DNA of 64,000 nt from Alteromonas aestuariivivens (GCF_003367475.1 NZ_QRHA01000001.1:1-64000); one strand, 5' to 3'. Positions 18,140 through 27,473 are shown, counted from the first letter of the stretch. Notes: generated by a model from the letters alone, not told the origin. Numbers and translations are program-made.

Positions 18140-20803
18140 TTAGAACTTAGCAGCCAGTTTGGTGTAGTAGTAGCCACCCTGCCAGTCTACGATGGAGTCT
18201 GAACGGTAGATACGTCCACAGCAGGCTTCGCCAATGGTGTCAGCTTGTGGGTAGTTATCAAACAGGTTACGAACCCCTACTGACAGCGACAGCATTTCGC
18301 TGATGTGGTAAGTGCCTTCAACATCAAACATGTATTCAGGGTCGAACTTCTGGATGCTTCGCACGCTGATAGGTGTACCGGTTTCCTCGTCAGTAATAAT
18401 ACCATCCGAGTTTTCGTAGGAACCGTAGTAGCTTAAGCGAGCCAGCACACTGAAGTCGTCCATGGAGTGCTTGACCGAGAATACGCCACGAGTGCTGGGA
18501 ATGCCATTCTCGAAGTCAAATCTGTCTTCCAGATTAAACTGCGAACCCGGGTCACCGTCGAACTCGTTGGTACCGTAGTTAAACGAGGCGGTAAACACGG
18601 TATCACCAAAGTCAGATTCCATGCTGTAGGTACCAACAACGTCCAAGCCTTCGGTAACCGTATCGAACGCATTCTGGAAGTAGAACACACCGCCAATGGT
18701 ATTGGCACCTTGTACTCCTGCAGCTTCCAGTGCAAGGAAATTTTCGTAGGCCTCGCCTGAATCCGGGTCAGTTGAAACTGTTTTGGTTGAAATTGCATTA
18801 ACACGGTCTTCCAGCAAAATGTGGTAATAGTCCACAGTCAGAGTGAAGTCGCCGTAATCCGCAGTCATACCCAATGTGAAGTTGGTTGAGGTTTCAGGTT
18901 TCAACGCTTCTGCGCCAAGAACCTGGGCCACCGGGCTGCTAGCCGGGAACAAACCTGTCGCAACCGGGAAGCCGTTTGGCAAGCGGGTTGATACGTTGGT
19001 GGTACCTTGCTGCCCTGGAGTCGGCGCACGGAAACCTGTGCCGAAGGACGAACGTATTGCGATCTCATCAGTTAATTTGTAGATACCGGCGATTTTGTAA
19101 ACCAGTTCTGAACCGAAGTCAGAATAGTCTTCGTAACGAATTGCTGCCTGGGCAAACAGGGAATCAGTCAGATCGCCCGAGATATCACCGTATACTGCAT
19201 AGGAGTCACGCTCGTAAGTACCAATGTAATCAGCAGAGTAGCCAGGGAAACCGTTGGAGCCTACGCCCACAGCCTGATAAACCGGATCAATGCCAGGGAT
19301 GCCGTCATCTTCAACACCATCGTCGTTAGAATCTTTTGTGGTGTTGTTAGCACAATCCAGTCCGTTAGCAATAGCGGCTGCCACCTGTTCATCGGTAGCC
19401 AGTCCGAAACCAATGTCCTCGCGAGAACACAGACCGTATGGATCAGGAAGTGAGTGTGGGCCTACGAGATACGATGGTTCGTCACCTTGTGAAATCTCAT
19501 AGGATTCTTCCATGTAGCTCAAACCAAATGCCAGAACGTATTCCGCCAAATCATAGGTGAAGTCGGCCTGGAACTGCAATTCGTCGTTGCTCAGGTCTCC
19601 GGGGTGGAACTTGGTGGGAGATGCACTGCCCATTGATGGGTTGATGGTGTTGGCCAAGGTATAAGAGATTTCGTTGTAACCATAACGACCACTGATGTCA
19701 TAACCTAAGTCGCCAGCCATACCTTTCAGGCCTGCAGCAAATGAGTAGTCAGTAATATCGCCGAAGAATCGCGGCGTGAAACCACCCGGGAATTTTTCCA
19801 GCGGTGAGTAAATGGTACCGTCGATTTCACGCAGGTCCTGGATGGTGCCGTTGTTAGGATAACGGTAGAAGAAAGAGCCATCGCCCTCACTTTCGGAGTA
19901 GTTGGCAAAGCTGTAAAGCTCCATATCTGCAGACAGTGCATAGCCGGCGTTCAGGAACACTTTTGCACCGCTATAGTTGGGTTGTCCCCAAGGCTGCACT
20001 ACACCGTCTGTACCATGCGCGGAACGGCCCATTTCCTCTGCAGCTGCAATGTACTCATCCGATTGGTCATCCACACAGAACCAGCTTTCACAATACTGTT
20101 CGCCACGGAGGGTGGCTTCAGAGTCGGTTATTTCACCTGAAATACTCAGGAAACCATCAGCCCCCAGTGAAAAACCTTTGTTACCACTTACGGTGTACTG
20201 CTGTCCGTCGCCTTCATAATACTGACCGACATCCAGAGTGACTGAGCCGCCTTCCGCGTTGGTTTTGAGCTGGAAGTTAATTACCCCGGCAATCGCGTCA
20301 GAACCATATTGTGCTGCGGCTCCGTCACGCAATACTTCCACACTGCCCAAAGCGGCAGAAGGGATAGTGGCAAGGTCGGGGCCCTGTGTCCCTGAACCAC
20401 CGATTTGTACTAATGCAGCACGGTGACGACGCTTGCCGTTAACGAGCACCAGGGTTTTATCGGTTGGCAGGCCGCGCAATTGAGCTGGGCGAATGAATGT
20501 ACCACCATCAGAGATAGGCTGACGGGAAAGTGTATAGGAAGGAACCAGGGTCATCATGATGTCGTTCATATCTGATGAAGCAACAGCGCCAATGTCTTCA
20601 GCACTCAGGACGTCAACCGGTACCGGTGAGCTCGTGACCGAACGTGGTGCACCCCTTGCACCAACAACGGCAATCTTTTCAATTGCTTCTGGCTCCGCGT
20701 CTGGAGTTTCGGTTTCCTGTGCATAGGTGTTGGTGGTGGCGAGGGACAATGATGCACCTGCTAAACCAGCCAGTATCGCTGCATTGAGTTTTTTTAGTTT
20801 CAT
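18140..20803 (-). CDS. TonB-dependent outer-membrane receptor
   Basis: 887 residues, full length for the family. A signal peptide (about 1-28, cleavage after TYA) is followed by a TonB-box-like segment (EKIAVVGARG), a plug domain with LRGLPTDKTLVLVNGKRR and VEVLRDGAAAQYGSDA, and a 22-stranded barrel ending in an aromatic residue (AAKF). It imports a bulky or scarce ligand with TonB energy. The plug sequence resembles receptors for organic molecules in Alteromonadales rather than siderophore receptors, but the ligand is unknown. It heads an operon with a TauE/SafE permease (2-nt gap) and a Tat-exported aminotransferase. A LysR gene is divergent across 478 bp and is the probable regulator. Confidence 0.93.
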   Translation of the reverse strand: MKLKKLNAAILAGLAGASLSLATTNTYAQETETPDAEPEAIEKIAVVGARGAPRSVTSSPVPVDVLSAEDIGAVASSDMNDIMMTLVPSYTLSRQPISDGGTFIRPAQLRGLPTDKTLVLVNGKRRHRAALVQIGGSGTQGPDLATIPSAALGSVEVLRDGAAAQYGSDAIAGVINFQLKTNAEGGSVTLDVGQYYEGDGQQYTVSGNKGFSLGADGFLSISGEITDSEATLRGEQYCESWFCVDDQSDEYIAAAEEMGRSAHGTDGVVQPWGQPNYSGAKVFLNAGYALSADMELYSFANYSESEGDGSFFYRYPNNGTIQDLREIDGTIYSPLEKFPGGFTPRFFGDITDYSFAAGLKGMAGDLGYDISGRYGYNEISYTLANTINPSMGSASPTKFHPGDLSNDELQFQADFTYDLAEYVLAFGLSYMEESYEISQGDEPSYLVGPHSLPDPYGLCSREDIGFGLATDEQVAAAIANGLDCANNTTKDSNDDGVEDDGIPGIDPVYQAVGVGSNGFPGYSADYIGTYERDSYAVYGDISGDLTDSLFAQAAIRYEDYSDFGSELVYKIAGIYKLTDEIAIRSSFGTGFRAPTPGQQGTTNVSTRLPNGFPVATGLFPASSPVAQVLGAEALKPETSTNFTLGMTADYGDFTLTVDYYHILLEDRVNAISTKTVSTDPDSGEAYENFLALEAAGVQGANTIGGVFYFQNAFDTVTEGLDVVGTYSMESDFGDTVFTASFNYGTNEFDGDPGSQFNLEDRFDFENGIPSTRGVFSVKHSMDDFSVLARLSYYGSYENSDGIITDEETGTPISVRSIQKFDPEYMFDVEGTYHISEMLSLSVGVRNLFDNYPQADTIGEACCGRIYRSDSIVDWQGGYYYTKLAAKF

Positions 20804-21281
20804 TGAGTGTTCCCTAAATGTTGCTTGATTGTGTGTAGTTCTTGTTGGCGGTTCAGGAAGTTGTGTACTACCAAAAATTCGCCCAAATTTGGCTCATGCC
20901 AGCACCAGTTCAATGCAGTTATTGTTTTTAGAATCATGAACAGGGGCTTTTTGTGACGGATACAGACTAAGAAACAAACGACTGGGAGCGGAAGAAAAAA
21001 GAATATTGAGGGGTATAAGGAAAATATTGAATGAGGATTGCAGCCCTTGTAATTCAACAAGGCCCGCATCTGATTTTGCAGCAAAAAAGTTTTTTCGGTT
21101 TAGGTGCCTTACATTAATTTTACAGATCTGTAATTGGCTAAAATTGCTCCGTGGCATACAACTTGCTGAATTCAGGCTGATTAGCCGGATCAAGTGGCCC
21201 GGAAATTACAATAACCAAATATCAACATTTAGTGATATTCGAGGGTTGAGAAAAGAACCGTATGGTAAATGGGCAGGTCCA
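20804..21281. other. Divergent regulatory region, TonB receptor / LysR
   Basis: 478 bp separates the receptor operon from the LysR regulator. It is AT-rich with poly-A/T stretches around 20990-21110. LysR targets have a T-N11-A core; several fit and I cannot choose one. In-frame codons upstream of the LysR ATG are open, but they encode no recognisable domain. Confidence 0.45.
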
Positions 21282-22283
21282 ATGAACTCCAAACAGTTGC
21301 AGTATTTTCTTATTACAGTTCAGAAAGGCAGTATTGCTGGTGCAGCCAGAGAGCTGGATATTGCCCAGCCTGCCATCAGTCAGCAACTTGCCAATCTGGA
21401 GCGGGAGATGGGGGCAACCCTGCTTGAACGCAGTTTCAGAGGCATTAGCCTGACGGCGGCCGGGGAGCTGTTCGCGGCCCATGCCAGAAAGCTGATGTCG
21501 GAAATCAACAGTGCCAAGCGTGAACTCCAGCAACTGGTGGCCAATCAGGAAGGAACCGTGCGGGTTGGCATGCTGCCGTCGGTGGGTAATGTGCTGTCGA
21601 TGTCGCTCATCTCTTCAGTCAATCAGTTGTTTCCAAAGCTGAAGCTGGAGATCAGCACCGGGCCTTCTTACTCAGTGCGGGAATGGCTGGAGAAAGGCCA
21701 GGTTGATATTGCCATCACCTACGAGCAGGACGTAGTTGCCTCGGTGATGGATTGTGAACCTTTGATAGAAGAAAATATGTATCTGGTGCTGGGGGTAAGC
21801 GAACAGTCGCAAATTTACCGTTCCTTGCAGCACAGACAGAGCATCAATTTCTGGGAACTGAGTGAGTATGAGTTGTTAACTCCGGGCCCCAAAGACGCCT
21901 TGGGTAAACTTATTGCCAGTTACGAACAGTCTACCGGTGTTGCTTTGAAGCATGACAAAGCCTATTCCGGGCAACTGATGACCGGATTACGACAGGTCAT
22001 GCAAGGCGAAGGGCTGATGATTTTGCCTTCATCCGCTACTTTCCATCTTGAGGAAAGCCAGTTGCTCAAGGCCATTAAGATAGTCAGCCCGGAAATGAAG
22101 CGCACAGTACTGCTGGCAACCAACAGAAATGTGCCGATTAATGATGCCAGCCTGAAAATGATCAGTGTGATAAAACGGGTTGTGGCCCAGGTTCAGCAAC
22201 TAGATCAATGGCGCGGCGTGCTTGCCCCTGACGTTGAATCGGCGCAGGCACTGCCCGTGGAGAGGCTCACAGTATTTAATTAA
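21282..22283 (+). CDS. LysR-family transcriptional regulator
   Basis: 333 residues. The N-terminal winged helix-turn-helix covers residues 1-60, with AARELDIAQPAISQQLANLE as the helix-turn-helix. A periplasmic-binding-protein-like effector domain fills about 90-300. The start at 21282 matches the family's usual beginning (MNSKQLQYFL); the reading frame is open 92 codons further upstream but without homology. AGGT lies just before the ATG. It is divergent from the TonB receptor-TauE-aminotransferase operon and most likely controls it in response to a substrate. The C-terminal 30 residues exceed the typical LysR length. Confidence 0.9.
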   Translation: MNSKQLQYFLITVQKGSIAGAARELDIAQPAISQQLANLEREMGATLLERSFRGISLTAAGELFAAHARKLMSEINSAKRELQQLVANQEGTVRVGMLPSVGNVLSMSLISSVNQLFPKLKLEISTGPSYSVREWLEKGQVDIAITYEQDVVASVMDCEPLIEENMYLVLGVSEQSQIYRSLQHRQSINFWELSEYELLTPGPKDALGKLIASYEQSTGVALKHDKAYSGQLMTGLRQVMQGEGLMILPSSATFHLEESQLLKAIKIVSPEMKRTVLLATNRNVPINDASLKMISVIKRVVAQVQQLDQWRGVLAPDVESAQALPVERLTVFN

Positions 22284-22345
22284 TCCCGCAGCGGCTTTTT
22301 GGTCTACAGTTAGGGTTCATCACTCATGGCTGGGAGCAAATACCA

Positions 22346-22750
22346 ATGCGAGGATTCATTCTTCTTGTAAGCATATTTATAATGGCCTGCAGTTCTTCTC
22401 CAACAGAGGAAACTTCTCAAGACTGGTCTGGTATTGATGAGAAACAAGTGGCGTCCTGGCAACACGCCGGTTTTGCTCCCCAGCAGGCGCGCGAATGGCA
22501 GCAGGCAGGGTTTGACGTTCAGGCCGCTACCGGTTGGGAAACCGCTGGTATTTCGCCCGAACGGGCCCAGCAGTGGATGCAACGGGATTTTGATGTTGTG
22601 TCAGCCGCAGACTGGACCGCACTTGGATTGAGCCTGGAACAGGCCATGCAGTGGCGGGACAACAATTTTTCACCCGAGCAGGCCAGTGAGTGGATTCAGC
22701 AGGGCGTGGATGTCACGTCAGCGGTAATGCAGCAGGGTGAGAACCAGTAA
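22346..22750 (+). CDS. Small lipoprotein made of 13-residue tandem repeats
   Basis: 134 residues. A short signal peptide ends in a lipobox (FIMAC, Cys15), so the mature protein is lipid-anchored. From about residue 37 the chain is seven tandem 13-residue units with the pattern W-x3-G-[FIL]-x-[PV]-x2-A-x2, each starting with Trp: WQHAGF, WQQAGF, WETAGI, WMQRDF, WTALGL, WRDNNF, WIQQGV. Such units form short helix-turn repeats in other bacterial proteins. Units alternate between a Pro-containing and a DV-containing form for much of the array. GGGAG lies 9 nt before the ATG. I do not know a function; a peptidoglycan or envelope partner is a guess. It lies 62 bp downstream of the LysR gene. Confidence 0.75.
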   Translation: MRGFILLVSIFIMACSSSPTEETSQDWSGIDEKQVASWQHAGFAPQQAREWQQAGFDVQAATGWETAGISPERAQQWMQRDFDVVSAADWTALGLSLEQAMQWRDNNFSPEQASEWIQQGVDVTSAVMQQGENQ

Positions 22751-22801
22751 TGCTATGATGACTCCGCCCCTGTAAAATGAAGCAGCTTTTTAACACCCGC
22801 G

Positions 22802-23113
22802 TTACCAGCGAAGTTTTCCCGTCAATACGTCCTTTAGCATCACCCAATCACCCATCAGGCTGTAGATTGGGTGTTTGAAGGTGGCGGGTTTGTTGTGTTC
22901 GAAAAAGAAATGTCCCACCCAGGCGAAGCCATAGCCCACAACGGGGATAAACCACAACAGTGGCCAGTTCCCGAATACCACAGCGTACAGAAGTATGGTT
23001 AGTACCAGCAGGCTACCAACTACATGCAGGCGTCGGCAGGTTCGGTTTTTATGCTCTTGCAGGTAGTAAGGGTAGAACGCCTGAAAGCTCGAAAATGAAT
23101 CGGGTTTGTTCAT
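22802..23113 (-). CDS. DUF962 / Mpo1-like membrane protein
   Basis: A 103-residue membrane protein with the DUF962 signature: YYLQEHKNRTCRRLHVVG near the N-terminus and WVGHFFFEHNKPATF toward the C-terminus, with conserved histidines facing the membrane. Two or three hydrophobic helices lie between. The yeast relative Mpo1 is an Fe(II)-dependent dioxygenase that alpha-oxidises 2-hydroxy fatty acids; the conserved HxxxH-like histidines are visible here, but activity is inferred. It is monocistronic, 141 bp downstream of the MscS gene on the same strand. Confidence 0.88.
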   Translation of the reverse strand: MNKPDSFSSFQAFYPYYLQEHKNRTCRRLHVVGSLLVLTILLYAVVFGNWPLLWFIPVVGYGFAWVGHFFFEHNKPATFKHPIYSLMGDWVMLKDVLTGKLRW

Positions 23114-23254
23114 ATTTCTTTTTGATAAAATGGCAATGTTTCAACAATAAAGCTGATTGGCCCCAGATGCCAGATCGGGACAAAGCCCGGATGCGGGCGC
23201 TGTCATCCGGCCTTGACACAGTGAGCCACACACCCCAAAGCAGTAAGGGCTGAG

Positions 23255-24580
23255 TCAGGGCGACGTCTGACGCAGGGAGATTGGTTCTTCGTTGAGTACC
23301 CTGACTTCCCGCTGAGGGAAGGGGATTTCGATGTTGTGCTTGCGCAGGGTTTCAAACACGATCAGCAGCAAATCACCACCAACCCGGTTTTTACCGTCAT
23401 CAACACCGTCCATCCAGAATTCAACGAACATGTTTACGCCGGAATCCCCGAAACTGTCGATTTCGCAGTCCGGGCGTTCCTCAAACGGCACATCGTCGCC
23501 GCTTATCACCTGCGGATGCTCTGAAACGGCCTCCTTGATGATTTCCACCATGGCCCGAATGTCGGTCTTGTAGGCCACCGAGAAGTCGATGCGATAGCGC
23601 TGTTTGGGATCTTTGTGGGTCCAGTTGATGAGAAGTGAGCTGATGAACTTTTCGTTGGGAACCAGGATGTCCTTGCCGTCGTAGGTTTCCAGTACCGCGT
23701 AGCGCATTTTAAATTCTCTGACGAACCCCTTGCTGCCATCTTCCAGTTCTACGTAATCTCCGACGGTAAGTGAACGGTCGAGCAATATGATTATGCCGGA
23801 GATAAAGTTGGAGGCAATGGTTTGTAAACCCAGTCCAAGACCTACACCCAGAGCTCCGCCAAAGACTGCAAGGGCGGTGAGGTTAACGCCCATAATATTG
23901 AGCAGCAACAGAAACGCCAGACAGTAGAGGGCCACTTCGAACAGCTTGGCAAATACTTCACGGGTGGTGATGTCTAGGGCTTTATGATTGCGGATCAAAT
24001 CCTGGCCGATGGTGTTGGACGCTCTTCCCAGCCAGAACAGCAAAGCGCCAAAAATGAGTACCCGGGTGAGGCCGTAGGCCGAAACCTGCACATTGCCCAG
24101 TGAAATGGATATGGACTCCAGAGCTTCTATCACAAACGGAAGCACGCCAACAAGGTGCATAAAAATGATTGGTAAGCCTACCCAGCGCAGGAATATGGCA
24201 ACGGTGTTACTCTTGATGAATGCCTTGATGCAGGAATTCAGGAATATCATTACCGCGACAACCAGCGCAACATTCAGCAACCACGCATCAAACTGATATT
24301 TGTTGCTGAGTACGGTAGAAAGTTTCAGCAGCAAAATGGTGAGAATGGGGAATAAAGCGCCTTTGAGGTTAAAACCGAACGAACGTAAAACATGAGCGCC
24401 ATCGGCAGGCGGGTTGTTTAAAAAACTGATGCGTTTTTTGAGTTGTGCCGCCAGTAAATAGCCCAGAAGGTAGATCAGTAAGATCACCCCTACCTGTATG
24501 GCAAAGTCAACGCTGACAATAGCGTTGCGTACGAGTTTCAAATTCTCTTCCATGAGAATAATCAAATCATCAAATTCCAT
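23255..24580 (-). CDS. MscS-type mechanosensitive channel
   Basis: 441 residues. Several N-terminal membrane helices precede the MscS core. The pore helix is visible as ALAVFGGALGVGLGLGLQTI with the usual Gly/Ala packing, followed by ASNFISGIIILLDRSLTVGDYVEL, the hallmark beta-domain entry. The C-terminal cytoplasmic cage follows to RVLNEEPISLR. It opens under membrane tension to protect from osmotic downshock. The ATG at 24580 is preferred over the in-frame GTG two codons earlier. It stands alone, with over 100 bp on each side. Confidence 0.92.
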   Translation of the reverse strand: MEFDDLIILMEENLKLVRNAIVSVDFAIQVGVILLIYLLGYLLAAQLKKRISFLNNPPADGAHVLRSFGFNLKGALFPILTILLLKLSTVLSNKYQFDAWLLNVALVVAVMIFLNSCIKAFIKSNTVAIFLRWVGLPIIFMHLVGVLPFVIEALESISISLGNVQVSAYGLTRVLIFGALLFWLGRASNTIGQDLIRNHKALDITTREVFAKLFEVALYCLAFLLLLNIMGVNLTALAVFGGALGVGLGLGLQTIASNFISGIIILLDRSLTVGDYVELEDGSKGFVREFKMRYAVLETYDGKDILVPNEKFISSLLINWTHKDPKQRYRIDFSVAYKTDIRAMVEIIKEAVSEHPQVISGDDVPFEERPDCEIDSFGDSGVNMFVEFWMDGVDDGKNRVGGDLLLIVFETLRKHNIEIPFPQREVRVLNEEPISLRQTSP

Positions 24581-24749
24581 AGGCACTCAAAGTACAGTTT
24601 CGGTTGCCTGTCAAAAAACGCAATTTCGATAAATTGTGTGCTAGCGGGCAACTTTAGTTTTATACAGATTAAGTGCTAATTGGTAAAACTGCCAAAGCTT
24701 TTACCCGGGAACTCCCTCAATCTATTTTCCGGCCCCAGTGACTGGATAT

Positions 24750-25001
24750 TCAGCGTCCGTTGTCCAGAGCTTCCAGTTTCTGCAGTACTGACTGCTCGGT
24801 TTCAGGGTGAGTCGGGTCTGGCTCGATGCAATCAATCGGGCAGCAGGCGACACACTGGGGCTCATCGTAATGGCCAATGCACTCGGTACAGCGGCTGGCA
24901 TCAATCTCATACACTGAATCCCCCATTGCAATCGCAGTGTTGGGGCACTCAGGCTCGCACATGTCGCAATTGATGCAGGTTTGCAAAATTTTCAGCGCCA
25001 T
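24750..25001 (-). CDS. yfhL: YfhL-family 2[4Fe-4S] ferredoxin
   Basis: 83 residues with two cluster-binding motifs: CINCDMCEPECP (C-x2-C-x2-C-x3-CP) near the N-terminus, and CTEC followed by CVACCPIDC, with the longer spacer typical of Alvin-type/YfhL ferredoxins. It carries electrons or supports Fe-S dependent enzymes. It starts 2 nt after the stop of the U32 protein TrhP and is clearly translated with it. I recall that in E. coli YfhL is needed with TrhP for tRNA uridine-34 hydroxylation, so this pairing fits a functional unit (established link by memory, not shown by sequence). Confidence 0.93.
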   Translation of the reverse strand: MALKILQTCINCDMCEPECPNTAIAMGDSVYEIDASRCTECIGHYDEPQCVACCPIDCIEPDPTHPETEQSVLQKLEALDNGR

Positions 25002-25003
25002 AC

Positions 25004-26392
25004 TCAGCGCACCTCGGTGGCCAGTTCGATTTCAGGCACAAAGCCACTGCGGGTGGTTTGTTGATGGGGCAGATGACGTACCAGGATTACATATAGGGGT
25101 TCCACGTCTACCGGTAATTTCACCCATACCTTGTGGCCAGAACCTTTGGCATCGCTGATTTTACAACCCTGAAGATCGCGCATATCCGTGAGTGAAAACG
25201 TGTGGTTTCCACCTGGGGTAATGCATTCCAGCCTGTCGCCGAGTACAAATTTATTTTTTACCTCTACCAGGTAGTTGCCGTTGGCATCCTTTTCCAGAAC
25301 TTCACCCACCAGTTGCTGGGTGGCGCTGACAGAACTGGCGTAATCGTAGTTCTGCAGTTCACTGTGATGTTTGTGGCGTTTGAGAAAGCCTTCGGTGTAG
25401 CCGCGGTTAGCCAGGTGTTCAAGCTGGGTATTTAACTGCGGGTTGAACGGGCGGCCGGCCAGGGCATCGTCCATTGCCTGACGATAAATCTGGGCAGTAC
25501 GGGCGCAGTAGTAAAAGGATTTGGTGCGGCCTTCGATTTTCAGTGAGTCCACGCCGATATCCAGCAATCGTTGTACGTGCTCCACGGCTCTGAGATCCCG
25601 CGAGTTAAAAATATAAGTGCCGTGCTCGTCCTCATAGGCTGGCATCAGTTCACCGGGGCGGCCGCCTTCCTGCAACATAAACAAAGGGGAGCTGAGCTGA
25701 GCATCGCAATTACCGGGCATGCTGTCCTCATGCACCAGCTGACCCAATTCCACATTGCCTATGGCATCTTCCCGGGCCTCATTGATTTGATACTTCCAGC
25801 GACAGGCGTTGGTGCAGGTGCCCTGGTTAGGGTCTCGTTTGTTGATGTAACCCGACAGCAAACAGCGCCCGGAATAGGCCATACACAATGCACCGTGAAC
25901 AAACACTTCCAGCTCCATATCCGGGCATTGCTGGCGAATTTCTTCAATTTCTTCCAGTGACAGTTCACGGGACAGAATGACGCGGGAAATACCTTGCCGC
26001 TGCCAGAATTTTACCGCTGCCCAGTTAACTGCGTTGGCCTGGACCGAAAGATGAATGTTCAGCTCCGGATGAGCGTCCTTTGCCATCATAATCAGGCCAG
26101 GGTCTGACATGATCATGGCGTCGGGTGCCAGTTCCACCACAGGGGCGAGATCCTTGAGGAAAGTTTTCAGCTTGCCATTGTGTGGAGCTATGTTATTTAC
26201 CACATAAAACTGTTTTCCAAGCTGGTGGGCTTCATTGATGGCAACTGCCAGGTTATCGAGATTGAATTCGTTATTGCGCACCCTCAGGGAATAACGTGGC
26301 TGGCCGGCATACACTGCGTCTGCACCATAGGCAAAAGCATAGCGCATGTTTTTTAACGATCCGGCGGGGGAGAGAAGTTCAGGCTTTTTCAC
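25004..26392 (-). CDS. trhP: tRNA uridine-34 hydroxylation protein (peptidase U32 family, YegQ/TrhP)
   Basis: 462 residues, close to E. coli YegQ. The N-terminal KKPELLSPAGSLKNMRYA and ADAVYAGQPRYSLR blocks are family signatures. A cysteine cluster (HGALCMAYSGRC, then GTCTNACRW) binds a probable Fe-S centre. The protein makes 5-hydroxyuridine at the wobble position of tRNAs, using prephenate in the known E. coli pathway. I chose the GTG at 26392, which matches the known N-terminus; a TTG eight codons upstream adds a non-conserved leader. The ferredoxin gene yfhL follows after 2 nt, giving a two-gene tRNA-modification operon. Confidence 0.93.
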   Translation of the reverse strand: MKKPELLSPAGSLKNMRYAFAYGADAVYAGQPRYSLRVRNNEFNLDNLAVAINEAHQLGKQFYVVNNIAPHNGKLKTFLKDLAPVVELAPDAMIMSDPGLIMMAKDAHPELNIHLSVQANAVNWAAVKFWQRQGISRVILSRELSLEEIEEIRQQCPDMELEVFVHGALCMAYSGRCLLSGYINKRDPNQGTCTNACRWKYQINEAREDAIGNVELGQLVHEDSMPGNCDAQLSSPLFMLQEGGRPGELMPAYEDEHGTYIFNSRDLRAVEHVQRLLDIGVDSLKIEGRTKSFYYCARTAQIYRQAMDDALAGRPFNPQLNTQLEHLANRGYTEGFLKRHKHHSELQNYDYASSVSATQQLVGEVLEKDANGNYLVEVKNKFVLGDRLECITPGGNHTFSLTDMRDLQGCKISDAKGSGHKVWVKLPVDVEPLYVILVRHLPHQQTTRSGFVPEIELATEVR

Positions 26393-26497
26393 GATGGTAC
26401 AAACTGGTCTGGACAAAAAACGGCGCGAGGGTACCAGAACCGGATGTCGCTTTATTTGATCTGGATTAATAAATGACGCTTTTCGCGTAATCGGTCG

Positions 26498-27472
26498 TCA
26501 GTTAATTGGGGCTTTTTCAGGGGCCCAGTTCAGCATTGTGCCGTCCAGCAAAGCGGTTATTTGAATAACGGTAGTCACTGCGGTCTGATAGAACTCGGCA
26601 TTGATGTGCTGGAAATCATCACTGGGCTGATGGTAGTGCTGATGCACACTGGTACCAAAATAGAGATAGGGGATGTCGGCGCGATCAAAACTGTAGTGGT
26701 CACTGGACTTGCGCCAGTTGATTTTCGGGCCTGCCGGTGTCACGCCACTAACCTGGCGGCTGCGGCCTTTTTTAAGCCGCAATTCTTCAGCGCAATGGCC
26801 TTGAATATAGTTGGTAAGCCAGTCAGAGAGTGATTGATGGCTGTGTCTTGAGGTGAACGCAAACAGCTCGCCCCGGCGCCCGCCATTACCCAGCATATCC
26901 AGATTGATGTTGAGCAAAATGCTGTCGACAGGCACTGGCGGCTCAGCCAGAAAGGCCTGCGAGCCTTTGAGTCCGGCTTCTTCGGCGTCGGTCGCCACAA
27001 ACACCAGAGAATGTTCGGGTGTATGGGTGGTAAAATACGCTGCCAGCGCCAACAATGCAGAAACGCCCGAAGCGTTATCGTCGGCACCGTTGAATATGCG
27101 AGTGCCGCGCCCGCCGATATGATCGTAATGGGCTGTAATAACAATGTAATCTTGCTCGTTAGTTTGGCCCGGTATCCAGCCTACCACGTTGTAGGCGTCA
27201 GTCTGGCTGAACCCTCTGGATAATGAAAAACGTTGCAGGTAGCCCGGCTTAAACGGCTCGAGTGAAAGCTGCTTGTAACGTGCCAACAGATAGTTTCGTG
27301 CCCGTTCATGCCCTTCAGTTCCGGGTTTTCGTCCGCCCATGACATCAGCAGAAAGGTTGCGCAAATCGGTTATTGCTGAGGCCGTTAGCAGGCTGTAATC
27401 CGGCAAACAGCCTGCTGATGCTGAAAAAGACAGCGCGGGAGCGAAAATCAGTAAGGCGGCCAGCTTCAGCAT
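26498..27472 (-). CDS. Secreted M28 family zinc aminopeptidase
   Basis: 324 residues. A signal peptide (1-20, cleavage ASA-GC) may instead be a lipobox-like site because Cys22 follows. The two-zinc site is complete: TAHYDH, NGADDNASG, the catalytic/ligand pair DAEEAG, NLDMLG and a late His in HQHYHQPSDD. The enzyme cleaves N-terminal amino acids from peptides in the envelope or medium. The ATG at 27472 lies one base after the stop of the Kelch gene, so the two are translationally coupled. An in-frame upstream extension exists but runs antiparallel through the Kelch coding sequence in another frame and has no homology. Confidence 0.9.
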   Translation of the reverse strand: MLKLAALLIFAPALSFSASAGCLPDYSLLTASAITDLRNLSADVMGGRKPGTEGHERARNYLLARYKQLSLEPFKPGYLQRFSLSRGFSQTDAYNVVGWIPGQTNEQDYIVITAHYDHIGGRGTRIFNGADDNASGVSALLALAAYFTTHTPEHSLVFVATDAEEAGLKGSQAFLAEPPVPVDSILLNINLDMLGNGGRRGELFAFTSRHSHQSLSDWLTNYIQGHCAEELRLKKGRSRQVSGVTPAGPKINWRKSSDHYSFDRADIPYLYFGTSVHQHYHQPSDDFQHINAEFYQTAVTTVIQITALLDGTMLNWAPEKAPIN

Positions 27473-27473
27473 G

